This document shows positions 1 through 13,492 of a stretch of 64,000 bases of DNA, piece by piece. The notes under the pieces are model-generated. The model did not search any database. It saw only the letters and a program-made list of their open reading frames with translations, and was not told the origin of the DNA. The DNA lies in the NCBI GenBank assembly GCA_016794125.1, contig JAEUKT010000004.1, positions 383,460 through 447,459 of the forward strand, written 5' to 3'. A program made the position numbers and the translations under genes. The DNA is from Alphaproteobacteria bacterium. GTDB lineage: Bacteria; Pseudomonadota; Alphaproteobacteria; Micavibrionales; UBA2020. The first letter of the stretch is position 1, and the number at the start of each line of letters is the position of its first letter.

Positions 1-72
1 CTCAACAAGGCAGACGCTGACGCACTGAAAAAGAAACTGGAAGAAGTCGGCGCGAAAGTTGAGCTGAAGTAA
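1..72 (+). CDS. rplL: 50S ribosomal protein L7/L12, C-terminal end (partial)
   Basis: The window opens inside this gene. The last 23 residues read LNKADADALKKKLEEVGAKV followed by ELK and a TAA stop, which is the typical C-terminal helix and strand of the L7/L12 stalk protein that recruits translation factors to the ribosome. The 5' part lies outside the window. Position directly upstream of rpoB is the conserved rplKAJL-rpoBC arrangement. Confidence 0.93.
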   Translation, partial: LNKADADALKKKLEEVGAKVELK

Positions 73-113
73 TCATCTTGATTATTTCGCACAACAGCGA
101 CGTATAAGATTGC

Positions 114-139
114 GGCGGCGGGAAAAATTTCCCGCCGCC
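114..139 (+). promoter_or_regulatory. rplL-rpoB intergenic hairpin (candidate attenuator)
   Basis: A perfect 12-bp inverted repeat (GGCGGCGGGAAA / TTTCCCGCCGCC) with a 2-base centre starts 42 bases after the rplL stop. Only a poor T-rich stretch follows, so complete termination is unlikely. In E. coli the same interval holds a partial terminator that lowers rpoBC expression relative to the L10/L7-L12 genes; a similar role here is inferred. The rest of the 275-base gap shows only a small GGGGTTATAACCCC palindrome (302-315) before the rpoB ribosome-binding site. Confidence 0.6.
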
Positions 140-347
140 CCTTCTGCTGTTAAGGACTAAAATGCCCGCTTTCCGGGGCTCTTGACGGAAAACGATATGA
201 TACCAAGGCACTAAACGGCACTAGCGGGAATATCAGAATTTTTCAGGACGTCGGAAGTCATGTGGTGGGCTCCGTTTTTCGTCCTTCGGCACTTCAGGTT
301 GGGGTTATAACCCCGCATTCATTCATCGGGACACAAGGGAAAACGCC

Positions 348-3300
348 ATGAGCGCAAAAAAGGCAATTCGTTCACTTACCGACAGCAAAAGCTACACGGG
401 CCGCAAGCGGATCCGCCGCAGCTTCGGGAAGATTCCCGAAGTCTGTGAAATGCCGAACCTGATCGAGGTGCAGCGCAATTCCTACGAGAAATTCCTGCAG
501 CGCGACACGAAACACCAGGACCGCCTGACCGAAGGCCTCCAGGAAGTGTTCAAGTCCGTGTTCCCGATCAAGGATTTCTCGGGCCGCGCGGAAATCGACT
601 TCGTGCGCTATGAACTGGAAGAACCCAAATACGACGTGGAAGAATGCGTCCAGCGCGGCATGACCTATGCGGCGCCCCTGCGCGTGACCCTGCGCCTCTC
701 CACCTTTGACATCGACGAAGATTCCGGTGCGCGCACGATCCGCGACATCAAGGAACAGGATGTCTACATGGTCGACATGCCCCTCATGACCGGTAACGGC
801 ACGTTCGTCGTCAACGGCACCGAGCGCGTGATCGTCTCCCAGATGCACCGTTCCCCCGGCGTGTTCTTCGACCACGACCAGGGCAAGACCCACTCGTCCG
901 GCAAATACCTGTTCGCCGCTCGCGTCATTCCCTATCGCGGCTCCTGGCTCGATTTCGAATTCGACGCCAAAGACCTCGTGTATGTGCGCATCGATCGCCG
1001 CCGCAAGCTGCCTGTGACGACCTTCCTGCTCGCGCTCGATTCCGATGAATCCGCGAAATACCGCGAACGCCAGCACAAGGCCGGCAAGCCCGTCGACCCG
1101 ACCAAAATTCAAGGTCTGTCGAAAGAAGAAATCCTGCATTACTTCTACGAAATCCTGTCGTATGAAAAAACCAAGGACGGCTGGAAAACCCCTTATAACG
1201 CCGAGCGTTTCCGCGGCGTGAAAACCAAGTTCGACCTGATCGACGCGAAAACCGGCAAGGTGAAAGTCCCCGCCGGCACGAAAATCACCGCGCGTCAGGC
1301 CCGCAAGCTTGAAGAAGACGGCCTGAAAGACGTCGTCATCCAGTCCGAAGAACTCGTGGGCGCGGCGATCGCGCGCACCGTCACCGACGACAAGACCGGC
1401 GAAGTCGTGTTCGAGGCTGGCGAAGAGCTGGATGCCAAGAGCCTCGACAAGATCGAGAAGCTGGGCATCAAAACGCTCGAAATCCTCGCGATCGACAACA
1501 TCAACGTGGGCGGCTACATCCGCAACACGCTGGCGGCCGACAAGTGCCGCAACCGCGAAGATGCGCTGATCGACATCTACCGCGTCATGCGCCCGGGCGA
1601 ACCGCCCACGCTGGAATCGGCTGATGCGCTGTTCCGCGGCCTGTTCTTCGATTTCGAGCGCTATGACCTTTCCCCGGTCGGCCGCGTGAAAATGAACTCG
1701 CGCCTCGATTTCAAAACCGATGATCAAGTCCGCATCCTCCGCAAGGAAGACATCATGGCGATCCTCAAGATCCTCGTGGATCTGAAGGACGGCCGTGGCG
1801 AAACGGACGATATTGACCACCTGGGCAACCGCCGCGTCCGCTCGGTCGGTGAATTGATGGAAAACCAGTGCCGCGTCGGCCTGATGCGCATGGAACGCGC
1901 GATCCGCGAACGCATGTCGTCGGTTGATATCGACACCGCGATGCCGCACGACCTGATCAACGCGAAACCGGCTGCGGCTGCTGTCCGCGAATTCTTCGGC
2001 TCCTCGCAGCTGTCGCAGTTCATGGACCAGACGAACCCGCTGTCGGAAATTACCCACAAACGCCGTATGTCCGCACTTGGACCAGGCGGTCTGACCCGCG
2101 AACGCGCAGGCTTCGAAGTCCGCGACGTTCACCCGACCCACTACGGCCGCATCTGCCCGATCGAAACCCCCGAGGGTCCGAACATCGGTCTGATCAACTC
2201 GCTCTCCACCTATGCGCGCATCAACCAGTACGGCTTCATTGAATCGCCGTACCGCAAAGTTGTGAACAACAAGGTCACCGACGATGTGGTTTACATGTCG
2301 GCGATGGAAGAGGGCAAATACACGATCGCGCAGGCGAACGCCGAACTCGACGCCAAAATGGGCTTCGTGAACGACCTCGTTTCCTGCCGCAAGGGTGGCG
2401 ATTACATTCTGTCGCCCCGCGACCAGATCGACCTGATCGACGTCTCCCCGAAACAGATCGTTTCGGTGGCTGCTGCGCTCATCCCCTTCCTTGAAAACGA
2501 CGACGCAAACCGCGCGCTCATGGGCTCGAACATGCAGCGCCAGGCTGTTCCGCTGATGCGCTCCGACGCGCCGCTGGTCGGCACGGGCATGGAATATGCG
2601 GTTGCCCGCGACTCCGGCTCGGCGATTGCCGCGCTGCGCTCCGGTATCGTTGACTCGGTCGACGCAAACCGTATCGTCGTCCATGCAACGGAAGAAAAAG
2701 ACAGCACCAAATCGACGGTTGATATCTACAAACTGAAAAAGTTCACCCGTTCCAACCAGAACACCTGCATCACGCAGACCCCGCTTGTGAAAGTGGGCGA
2801 CCGCGTCGAAGCTGGCGACATCATCGGTGACGGTCCCTCGACCGAGCTGGGCGAATTGGCCCTCGGCCGTAACGTGCTCGTCGCGTTCATGCCCTGGAAC
2901 GGCTACAACTTCGAAGACTCCATCCTGATTTCCGAACGCATCGCTTCCGACGACGTTTTCACCTCGATCCATATCGAGGAATTCGAAGTCATGGCGCGCG
3001 ACACGAAACTGGGCCAGGAAGACATCACCCGCGACATCCCGAACGTCGGCGAGGAAGGCCTCAAGCACCTCGACGAAGCCGGCATCGTTTACATCGGCGC
3101 CGATGTGAAGCCGGGCGACATCCTGGTCGGTAAAGTCACGCCGAAAGGTGAATCGCCCATGACGCCGGAGGAAAAACTCCTCCGCGCCATCTTCGGCGAA
3201 AAAGCGTCGGATGTGAAAGACACCTCGCTCCGCGTTCCCCCGGGCATTTCGGGCACGATCGTTGAAGTCCGCGTGTTCTCCCGCCGCGGCGTCGATAAAG

Positions 3301-4571
3301 ACCAGCGCGCCCTGTCCATCGAACGCGCTGAAATCGAACGCCTTGCGAAAGACCGCGACGACGAACGCCGGATTTACGAGCGTGGCTATTACGGCCGCAT
3401 GAAAGAAATCCTGGTCGGCAAGACGGTCGCCAAGGGCATCGACGGCCTCAAAAAAGGCGACAAGATCACGGCCGCGGAACTGGAGGCGACGAAACGCCAC
3501 GAATGGCGCGACATCGTCGTCACCGACGAAAAAACCATGGGCGATATCGAATCCATGGGCCAGACCTTCGACCGCGCGATCGAGGACCTGACCCAGCGTT
3601 TCGAAAACAAGGTCGAAAAACTGCAGCGCGGCGACGAAATGCTGCCGGGCGTCATGAAAACGGTGAAAGTGTTCATCGCGGTCAAGCGCAAGCTGCAGCC
3701 CGGCGACAAGATGGCAGGCCGCCACGGCAACAAAGGTGTCGTGTCTAAAATCATGCCCGTCGAAAACATGCCCTACCTGGAAGACGGCACACCCGTTGAC
3801 CTGGTGCTGAACCCGCTTGGCGTTCCGTCCCGCATGAACGTCGGCCAGATCCTTGAAACCCACCTGGGCTGGGCATCCGCGCGCCTTGGCAAGCAAGTCG
3901 GTGAGATCGTCGACCGCTACCAGCGCGCAGGCGCAGCCGAGAAGGAAAAGCACGAAAAAGAACTGCACGCGAAGCTGAAAGTGGCTTACGGCGAGAAGGC
4001 GTATAAAGAAGACGTCGCGACGCTGAAGCAAAGCGAGCTGTTCGAAATGTGCGGCAACATCCGCCGCGGCGTTCCGATCGCAACCCCCGTCTTCGACGGC
4101 GCGGTCGAAGCCGACATCAACAAGATGCTGGAAGACGCAGGCCTGAACACCTCCGGTCAGGTGAAACTGATCGACGGCCGGACCGGCGACTACTTCGAGC
4201 GTCAGGTCACCGTCGGCTACATCTACATGCTGAAGCTGCACCACCTTGTCGACGACAAGATCCACGCACGCTCCATCGGTCCGTACTCGCTCGTGACGCA
4301 GCAGCCCCTCGGCGGTAAAGCCCAGTTCGGCGGCCAGCGCTTCGGGGAGATGGAAGTGTGGGCGCTGCAGGCATACGGTGCGGCCTACACGCTGCAGGAA
4401 ATGCTCACCGTCAAGTCGGACGACGTCGCAGGCCGTACCAAGGCTTACGAGTCGATCGTCCGCGGCGACGATACGTTCGAAATCGGCATCCCCGAATCCT
4501 TCAACGTCTTGGTGAAGGAATTGCGGTCGCTGGGTCTGAACGTTGACCTGAAGCAAAGCCAGAACAATTAA
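348..4571 (+). CDS. rpoB: DNA-directed RNA polymerase subunit beta
   Basis: The 1407-residue beta subunit forms the catalytic core of RNA polymerase with beta-prime. The N-terminus ([28 protein letters not shown]) is typical of alphaproteobacteria. The rifampicin-binding region [20 protein letters not shown] plus [13 protein letters not shown] keeps the Asp, His and Ser positions found in sensitive enzymes. The C-terminal half carries [13 protein letters not shown] and the closing [15 protein letters not shown]. The ATG at 348 follows AAGGGA by about 8 bases. It lies downstream of rplL and 21 bases before rpoC, so it is co-transcribed with rpoC. The length fits the family and nothing looks broken. 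Confidence 0.99.
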   Translation: MSAKKAIRSLTDSKSYTGRKRIRRSFGKIPEVCEMPNLIEVQRNSYEKFLQRDTKHQDRLTEGLQEVFKSVFPIKDFSGRAEIDFVRYELEEPKYDVEECVQRGMTYAAPLRVTLRLSTFDIDEDSGARTIRDIKEQDVYMVDMPLMTGNGTFVVNGTERVIVSQMHRSPGVFFDHDQGKTHSSGKYLFAARVIPYRGSWLDFEFDAKDLVYVRIDRRRKLPVTTFLLALDSDESAKYRERQHKAGKPVDPTKIQGLSKEEILHYFYEILSYEKTKDGWKTPYNAERFRGVKTKFDLIDAKTGKVKVPAGTKITARQARKLEEDGLKDVVIQSEELVGAAIARTVTDDKTGEVVFEAGEELDAKSLDKIEKLGIKTLEILAIDNINVGGYIRNTLAADKCRNREDALIDIYRVMRPGEPPTLESADALFRGLFFDFERYDLSPVGRVKMNSRLDFKTDDQVRILRKEDIMAILKILVDLKDGRGETDDIDHLGNRRVRSVGELMENQCRVGLMRMERAIRERMSSVDIDTAMPHDLINAKPAAAAVREFFGSSQLSQFMDQTNPLSEITHKRRMSALGPGGLTRERAGFEVRDVHPTHYGRICPIETPEGPNIGLINSLSTYARINQYGFIESPYRKVVNNKVTDDVVYMSAMEEGKYTIAQANAELDAKMGFVNDLVSCRKGGDYILSPRDQIDLIDVSPKQIVSVAAALIPFLENDDANRALMGSNMQRQAVPLMRSDAPLVGTGMEYAVARDSGSAIAALRSGIVDSVDANRIVVHATEEKDSTKSTVDIYKLKKFTRSNQNTCITQTPLVKVGDRVEAGDIIGDGPSTELGELALGRNVLVAFMPWNGYNFEDSILISERIASDDVFTSIHIEEFEVMARDTKLGQEDITRDIPNVGEEGLKHLDEAGIVYIGADVKPGDILVGKVTPKGESPMTPEEKLLRAIFGEKASDVKDTSLRVPPGISGTIVEVRVFSRRGVDKDQRALSIERAEIERLAKDRDDERRIYERGYYGRMKEILVGKTVAKGIDGLKKGDKITAAELEATKRHEWRDIVVTDEKTMGDIESMGQTFDRAIEDLTQRFENKVEKLQRGDEMLPGVMKTVKVFIAVKRKLQPGDKMAGRHGNKGVVSKIMPVENMPYLEDGTPVDLVLNPLGVPSRMNVGQILETHLGWASARLGKQVGEIVDRYQRAGAAEKEKHEKELHAKLKVAYGEKAYKEDVATLKQSELFEMCGNIRRGVPIATPVFDGAVEADINKMLEDAGLNTSGQVKLIDGRTGDYFERQVTVGYIYMLKLHHLVDDKIHARSIGPYSLVTQQPLGGKAQFGGQRFGEMEVWALQAYGAAYTLQEMLTVKSDDVAGRTKAYESIVRGDDTFEIGIPESFNVLVKELRSLGLNVDLKQSQNN

Positions 4572-4592
4572 TCGGAATTTGGGAGAATACCT

Positions 4593-8822
<4,230 letters not shown>

Positions 8823-8850
8823 CCGCAGCCACTAACGGCTATAAAGATTT

Positions 8851-8887
8851 CCCCCGCGCGGTTTATTCCGGCGGGGGTTTTCTTTTT
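8851..8887 (+). terminator. Intrinsic terminator of the rpoBC operon
   Basis: CCCCCGC (8851-8857) pairs with GCGGGGG (8871-8877), followed by TTTTCTTTTT. This canonical GC-rich stem plus U-tract lies between the rpoC stop and the ribosome-binding site of the next gene. Confidence 0.92.
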
Positions 8888-8910
8888 AGATAATTATAAG
8901 GAGATTACCG

Positions 8911-9312
8911 ATGCGTTTTATTCTGATTGCGTGTGTTTTCTTTGTGATACCAACCATCGCCGTGTCGGAAACGCTGAAAATGACCGCCCCGCAGGAGGGG
9001 AAGGCGTTGGGCAATCTGGAACGCCGCAAGTCGAACACAGCGCCCGCGACCATAGAGGAATTGTTCACCCCGAAACCCGCCGCAAAAAAGCCGCCGGCGG
9101 CAAAGCCGGATGCTGCTGTCATCCTGCGGGATATCGATGCAAAGCTGGACGGCTTGCAGCAGCAAATCGATAAGCTGAACGGGCTTCAAGGCGTGCCGGA
9201 CGAAAAACTTCTGGCGCTTATCGACCGCATGAATACGTTGTCATCCTTGCTGGCTTCCATGCAGCAAAAAACCGCCGTCACGGATGACGGCGGCGCGGAT
9301 ATCAAGGAATAA
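8911..9312 (+). CDS. Small secreted coiled-coil protein, unknown function
   Basis: This 133-residue protein has a clear signal peptide (MRFILIACVFFVIPTIAVSE), a low-complexity Lys/Ala/Pro linker (about residues 48-66, PKPAAKKPPAAKP), then a helical heptad-like segment (ILRDIDAKLDGLQQQIDKLN) predicted to form a coiled coil. AAGGAG precedes the ATG by about 8 bases, supporting the start. It is separated from rpoC by a terminator and runs head-on into the diguanylate cyclase gene, with only three bases between the two stop codons. I do not recognise the family. A periplasmic structural or scaffold role is possible but unproven. Confidence 0.8.
   Translation: MRFILIACVFFVIPTIAVSETLKMTAPQEGKALGNLERRKSNTAPATIEELFTPKPAAKKPPAAKPDAAVILRDIDAKLDGLQQQIDKLNGLQGVPDEKLLALIDRMNTLSSLLASMQQKTAVTDDGGADIKE
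9266..9293 (-). terminator. Terminator for the diguanylate cyclase gene, inside the convergent gene
   Basis: CCGCCGTCA (9272-9280) and TGACGGCGG (9285-9293) form a perfect 9-bp stem with a 4-base loop. Six A residues precede it on the plus strand (9266-9271). Read on the minus strand this is a GC-rich hairpin followed by TTTTTT, a canonical intrinsic terminator located 23 bases past the stop of the minus-strand gene and within the coding sequence of the plus-strand gene. Confidence 0.8.
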
Positions 9313-9315
9313 CGG

Positions 9316-10611
9316 TCAGACTGGCACTTCGCCCGGCGGCGGGGTGATGGGTGCTGCTGCCGGTGCATCGGCCAGCACGACCATGATCGCGCAGTTGCGG
9401 CCTTTTTCCTTGGCTTCGTATAGGCACTCATCGGCGCGGATCAGCAGTGTATCCAGCGAAACCGGCTTGTGCGCCGTGACGGCGGCGATACCGAAGCTGG
9501 AGGTAAATTTCAACAGCTGCTGCTTATCCTGTTTATCGACATAGGGGCAGGGGGTGTTCGCGACGCTTTCGCGGAAGCGGTTGATAATGGCGAGCGCCTT
9601 TTCGGGCTCTGTCTGCGGCAGCATGATCACGAATTCCTCGCCGCCGAAGCGGCCGATCACGTCATAACCGCGCAGCGAATTGGTCATCAGCTTGGCGTAA
9701 TGCTTCAGTACAAGGTCGCCCACCTTGTGGCCATAGGTGTCGTTGACCGATTTGAATTTGTCGAGGTCGCACAGCACGACCGCAAAAGGCTTGCCGGTGC
9801 GGCTAAAACGCGAAATTTCGGCATTTGCCATCTGCATCACGGCGCGGCGGTTTTTCAGGCCGGTCAGTTCGTCTTCCAGCGCCAGCCGGATCAGCTCCTT
9901 GCTGTAGGCCGACAGGCGCAGGACCAGCGGGCGGAAAATATAAAACGCCTCCAGCATCAATACGGACAGCACGATAATCGCGGTGAAATACTGCAAACGG
10001 TGCGACCATGCGATCTGCGCGGTCACGTTTTCGTGATACTGCTCGATCGCCTGATCGAGGTTGATGGAAAAAGTCTTGGAAACCGTGCGCGTCAGGTTGC
10101 TGAATTCGTCGCCGAATTCCTCGAACTTGTCGGTGCTGCGGTAGCTGGCAAAATCCTCCGCCGACCGCACGAATTCATCCATGCGCGTGTCCAGCAGGAA
10201 AGGCTTGTCGGCGAACATCGCGTTCACGTCGGGGTCGTTATAGGATTTCAGCTGCGCACGCTGGTCCTTCAGCCGTTTCAGGGTATCAGCCAGCATCCGC
10301 CCGTCAAACGGCTTGCCCGATGATTTATATGATGACGCATTCGAGACGCCGATATCGATCAGCGAACGCATTGTCGTCATGCCAAAGGTGATTTCGGCGT
10401 CTTCTTTCTGTTTCGATGTTGTGTAGGAAACGACCAGATGCCCCGCAATGGTCAGCGCAGCGATAATCGCGAAGGCGCAGACATATGCGCGTGTGAGTGA
10501 CAGATGCGGATTATCGGGCGAGATATCGATCAGGCGCGACTGATACCCTTTCAGCCTGTCCTGCATCACCGTTACCGGTTTTTTCTTCGGAGTTGGCTTG
10601 CCCTCTGCCAT
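9316..10611 (-). CDS. Membrane-anchored GGDEF diguanylate cyclase
   Basis: This 431-residue protein should make cyclic di-GMP from two GTP at the inner membrane. Two membrane segments (about residues 43-62 and 208-226) flank a roughly 145-residue helical periplasmic sensor region with no recognised domain. The C-terminal GGDEF domain begins near residue 247 (DELTGLKNRRA) and contains the active-site motif GGEEF at 323-327. RGYD at 314-317, exactly five residues before GGEEF, is an intact inhibitory (I) site, predicting product inhibition. No EAL domain is fused. Downstream it meets the secreted-protein gene tail to tail. The periplasmic part suggests control by an external or envelope signal, but the ligand cannot be read from sequence. 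Confidence 0.95.
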   Translation of the reverse strand: MAEGKPTPKKKPVTVMQDRLKGYQSRLIDISPDNPHLSLTRAYVCAFAIIAALTIAGHLVVSYTTSKQKEDAEITFGMTTMRSLIDIGVSNASSYKSSGKPFDGRMLADTLKRLKDQRAQLKSYNDPDVNAMFADKPFLLDTRMDEFVRSAEDFASYRSTDKFEEFGDEFSNLTRTVSKTFSINLDQAIEQYHENVTAQIAWSHRLQYFTAIIVLSVLMLEAFYIFRPLVLRLSAYSKELIRLALEDELTGLKNRRAVMQMANAEISRFSRTGKPFAVVLCDLDKFKSVNDTYGHKVGDLVLKHYAKLMTNSLRGYDVIGRFGGEEFVIMLPQTEPEKALAIINRFRESVANTPCPYVDKQDKQQLLKFTSSFGIAAVTAHKPVSLDTLLIRADECLYEAKEKGRNCAIMVVLADAPAAAPITPPPGEVPV

Positions 10612-10713
10612 TACGATGAAAATCTTTCTGGAAAAACAAACTCTAATAACCTTGAGACATTATATACAGCAGCCAGAGCAGCGTAAAAGCATGAAATCGC
10701 TGGAATGTTCCAT

Positions 10714-10737
10714 AAACGCCGAAACCGGCGGGCGTTT
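10714..10737 (-). terminator. Possible terminator hairpin after the AhpD-like gene
   Basis: AAACGCC (10714-10720) pairs with GGCGTTT (10731-10737) about 40 bases past the stop of the minus-strand AhpD-like gene. The T-run is better on the plus strand (GGCGTTTTTT), so for the minus-strand transcript the terminator is only moderate. It could act in either direction. Confidence 0.4.
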
Positions 10738-10776
10738 TTTACGCGCCAGCCGGTTTCTGTCGTCAATCAGGTGTTC

Positions 10777-11358
10777 TTACGCAGCGACATCCTTGCGGAT
10801 CTCGGTGTTGCGCTCGTCAAAACGCTGGCCTTCAAACTGCTTGTCGAGGGGCGCTTTGACGATGTGGTTGATGTAGTTGCCCATCATGCCGAGCGATAGG
10901 ATGGAAACGACTTCAAGGATATGGGCATGGGTGTAGCCAGCCTTGATCATCGCGTCGATATCCGACTGTTCGGGGCGACCCATGCGCTTTAGCACGGATT
11001 TGGTGAACAGGTGCAGCTGCTCGAGCTTGACATCCTTCAGCGGCTTGTCGTTGCGCAGCGCTTCGATGACTTCTTTCGCAACGCCGTCTTTTTCACCCAT
11101 GACGGAACATGCCGCCATGCAATAGCCGCTGTTGTTCAGGTAGCTGGTGGTGAGCGACACGATGTGGCGCTCCACCGGCGAAAGCAGGCCGGTTTCGACG
11201 GTGGTTTTCAGGCCCAGCCATGCGCGCAGCACCATCGGCGATTCAGCGATCGCGCCGTAGACGTTCGGCAGGAAGCCAAGACGCGCGACAAGTTCTTTCA
11301 GGAACGGACGCGACTGTTCGGGAGCGGTTTCTGCGGTATGGATTTTGAAAGAAGTCAT
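10777..11358 (-). CDS. AhpD-like / carboxymuconolactone decarboxylase-fold protein with altered active site
   Basis: The 193-residue protein matches the alkylhydroperoxidase-related branch of the AhpD fold, as in GLLSPVERHIVSLTTSYLNN and the C-terminal VLEVVSILSLGMMGNYINHI helix. The family normally carries C-x-Y-C-x3-H. Here the segment S77-G-Y-C80-M-A-A-C84 has Ser in place of the first Cys and Cys in place of the His, so two cysteines remain but three residues apart. The start at 11358 (MTSFK) is chosen because GGAG lies 8 bases upstream; a longer frame to 11406 lacks such a site. Redox or peroxidase activity is plausible but cannot be assumed with this substitution pattern. It lies on the same strand as the next upstream gene but behind a terminator. 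Confidence 0.85.
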   Translation of the reverse strand: MTSFKIHTAETAPEQSRPFLKELVARLGFLPNVYGAIAESPMVLRAWLGLKTTVETGLLSPVERHIVSLTTSYLNNSGYCMAACSVMGEKDGVAKEVIEALRNDKPLKDVKLEQLHLFTKSVLKRMGRPEQSDIDAMIKAGYTHAHILEVVSILSLGMMGNYINHIVKAPLDKQFEGQRFDERNTEIRKDVAA

Positions 11359-11540
11359 GGATGAACTCCGTTTGTTGGGTTGAAATTTTTTAATCGTTTT
11401 TTGCAAGTGAGGAGAGTATGCCCGTGCGCGGTTAAGTTCCGGTTAATTGCGGAAAAACGCGGGCTTTGCAACGCCTTCAACGGCGTTGTTGGCCATGTGG
11501 CGATACGAATCTTTTGAATAAGCGCGATGTAAATGACAGG

Positions 11541-11580
11541 CAAAATAAAAGGGCGGAGAAGGATAACTCCGCCCTTTCAT
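11541..11580 (-). terminator. Bidirectional terminator downstream of the ligase-like gene
   Basis: AAAGGGCGGAG (11548-11558) pairs perfectly with CTCCGCCCTTT (11567-11577) around an 8-base loop. On the minus strand the stem is followed by TATTTTG, and on the plus strand by CATTTTTG. It lies about 80 bases past the stop of the glutamate-cysteine-ligase-like gene. The rest of the 301-base gap (11359-11659) shows no gene. Confidence 0.8.
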
Positions 11581-11659
11581 TTTTGGTGTGTGTAAGTGAG
11601 TGGTCTTTCATCTTCCCTGGTGTGTAAGCAGGGAGAAAGAAGCCGCAAGGCGTAACGGG

Positions 11660-13099
11660 TTAGGGGCCCTTTACCCTTGCGGCTTGAGTAAACCCGGCAG
11701 CGTGTGCATGCTGCGGGTTATCGTTTGCAACCGCCAGCAGCTGGCGATTGGCATGTTCGTAATCCTTGGTCGCGCGGTTCTTCAGCTCCGCCTGCGTCAC
11801 GCCGGATTTGGCGATATCGATGACGGGCTGCGTCGCGGCTTTCAGTTCGGGGTTGCGCTGCACATACAGCTCCAGCACGGTCGCCAGCTCGCGGCTGAAT
11901 TCGGCCAAGTTGCCGGGCTTGCCGTCGGCGCGAACGCCGAAATCGACATCGAGGTATTTGCCGTTGTGGTAAGCCGCGTTGTGGCGGGCATCGACAATGC
12001 GCTGCTGCCAGCCGTCATGGTCGGGCGTGAGCCCGTATTCGGACAGCAGGCCTTTTACTTGCGCATTGGCATCCGGGTCGCGCAGCAGGGCATGGATGAA
12101 CGGCACGCCGCCCAGCGCGCCGGTTTCGCCGGCATCGAGGCCGCGCACTTCCACGCGCTTGCCCGTCGGGCGGCCTTCTTCGTCGCGGATATTGCAGACC
12201 TTCAGGTCGGAATACACGAAGGTTTCGGCAAGATCGTAATTGGAGCGGGTGTTGAGACCGGCATCTTTCAGTTCGGCAAACGTCACCGGCTTTTCCGGCC
12301 AGATGATCGTGTTGTCGCGGTCGTAATAGAACAGCAAGGGGGTTTCAAACACCTGCTGCGCGTGGCGGCGCACGAAATCGTCGCCGTCTTTCGCCCGCAG
12401 CAGCGATGACGGGATGCTGCCCTGCTCGCCGAAAGCTTCGTAGAACGCGGCGCGCGGATTGTAATCCAGACGCTCGTTTTTGCCCTCGATGAAGGCAGGG
12501 TAATTGCCGAACAACGCGAAGATCGGCGCCTGCAGTGCGTAGCCGGTCACCAGCAGGTCGTGCAGGTCGTTCGGGTCTTTATAGCTCAGGCTGATCTGCG
12601 TGCTGGTCGCCAGCAGCGTGACCTTGAGGAATTCGGGCGCCTTGTGCTGCTTCATGCCCTTCACAAGCCCGCGCGCGCGGTCGCGGTCGACAAGGTTTTC
12701 CTCCGCCGATTGCAGCGTCGCGAAGGGGAAGAAGGGGGAATCGTTCGCGACGAAGCCTTTCGCCTCGATTGCCTGATGGTAGTCATCCCAGGACTGCTTG
12801 ATTTCCTTCACCAGCTGCGTCACTTCGGTGACGCGGAAAGGGGGGCTGGCATATTCGACAGCCGACGCCATTTCCAGCTGCGCCTGATGGCCGAGTTTCT
12901 TGAGGTAAGCGAGCAGTTCGGCGGTATCTTGGGTCGTGGTGCCTGCCGGCTGGCCGTCTGCGCCTTTCTTGTAAACGCCGATTTCGGTTTCGAAACCGAT
13001 ATATTGCTTGTCGAGGGAAAGGCCGTTGCCCTTGTAGAAGGGGATCACGTCTTCGATCGAATTAATCAGGGTGAAATCATCTCTGCGAACGTCGGTCAT
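11660..13099 (-). CDS. Glutamate-cysteine ligase-like enzyme (GCS2-type fold)
   Basis: The 479-residue protein has features of the carboxylate-amine ligase/GCS2 family. These include an early acidic strand GFETEIGVY (about 35-43), an ATSTQISLSYKD strand, the P-x-ALFGNYPAFIEGK segment, and EVRGLDAGE. The family joins glutamate to an amine using ATP; the best-known members make gamma-glutamylcysteine, the first step of glutathione synthesis. No gshB is adjacent, so the substrate is unassigned. AGGATAAA precedes the ATG. The gene appears monocistronic with a good terminator. Confidence is high that the gene is real, moderate for the family and low for the exact reaction. Confidence 0.65.
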   Translation of the reverse strand: MTDVRRDDFTLINSIEDVIPFYKGNGLSLDKQYIGFETEIGVYKKGADGQPAGTTTQDTAELLAYLKKLGHQAQLEMASAVEYASPPFRVTEVTQLVKEIKQSWDDYHQAIEAKGFVANDSPFFPFATLQSAEENLVDRDRARGLVKGMKQHKAPEFLKVTLLATSTQISLSYKDPNDLHDLLVTGYALQAPIFALFGNYPAFIEGKNERLDYNPRAAFYEAFGEQGSIPSSLLRAKDGDDFVRRHAQQVFETPLLFYYDRDNTIIWPEKPVTFAELKDAGLNTRSNYDLAETFVYSDLKVCNIRDEEGRPTGKRVEVRGLDAGETGALGGVPFIHALLRDPDANAQVKGLLSEYGLTPDHDGWQQRIVDARHNAAYHNGKYLDVDFGVRADGKPGNLAEFSRELATVLELYVQRNPELKAATQPVIDIAKSGVTQAELKNRATKDYEHANRQLLAVANDNPQHAHAAGFTQAARVKGP

Positions 13100-13492
13100 T
13101 TTATCCTGCCTATAGCGCGAATTGCGCTGATGTCATGGCGCCTTATGCGGCGCGCGGTTGCGAATGGTGAAAATCCGGAAGCTGAACCGGAATCACATTC
13201 GGCTGGGGCAGGGATGACAGGTCGTTTGGAGGGGGATGTTAGTGGCCACGGGGTTAATCCTTTTTCTGCGGTAAACCGCAGTTACCCTGCGGCGCTTTAG
13301 CTGTTGGTCACGCGGCAGCAAGCTGACATCAAATCCCGCGGTTCTTGCGAACAGGTGTTATATAATCATAATCCGCCGTTATCTGTCAACAAAGTTTGCG
13401 GCAGTGCATCAGACACCGTATTTTTCAGGTTATATTTCAGCGGCTTGATTTTAAATATTTACCGCGCGATGTGCACAGGGCAAGGTAGCAAA
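13100..13492. other. Divergent intergenic region between the ligase-like gene and a membrane protein gene
   Basis: This 393-base stretch holds no convincing gene. A perfect small hairpin CTGCGGT-AA-ACCGCAG lies at 13266-13281, and a moderately good plus-strand promoter candidate at 13396-13424. An open frame runs in from 13304 in phase with the membrane protein gene, but its translation is not protein-like and it has no ribosome-binding site. Confidence 0.6.
13396..13424 (+). promoter_or_regulatory. Candidate sigma-70 promoter for the 172-residue membrane protein
   Basis: TTGCGG (13396-13401) and TATTTT (13419-13424) are 17 bases apart, about 70 bases before the chosen start codon. Four of six and five of six consensus bases match. 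It is suggestive only. Confidence 0.35.

Noticed and set aside
182-201. TTGACG followed by TATGAT upstream of rpoB as a promoter
   Set aside because: The two boxes are only eight bases apart, far from the needed 16-18.
13304-13492. N-terminal extension of the 172-residue membrane protein
   Set aside because: No ribosome-binding site and non-protein-like residues. It also covers the candidate promoter.
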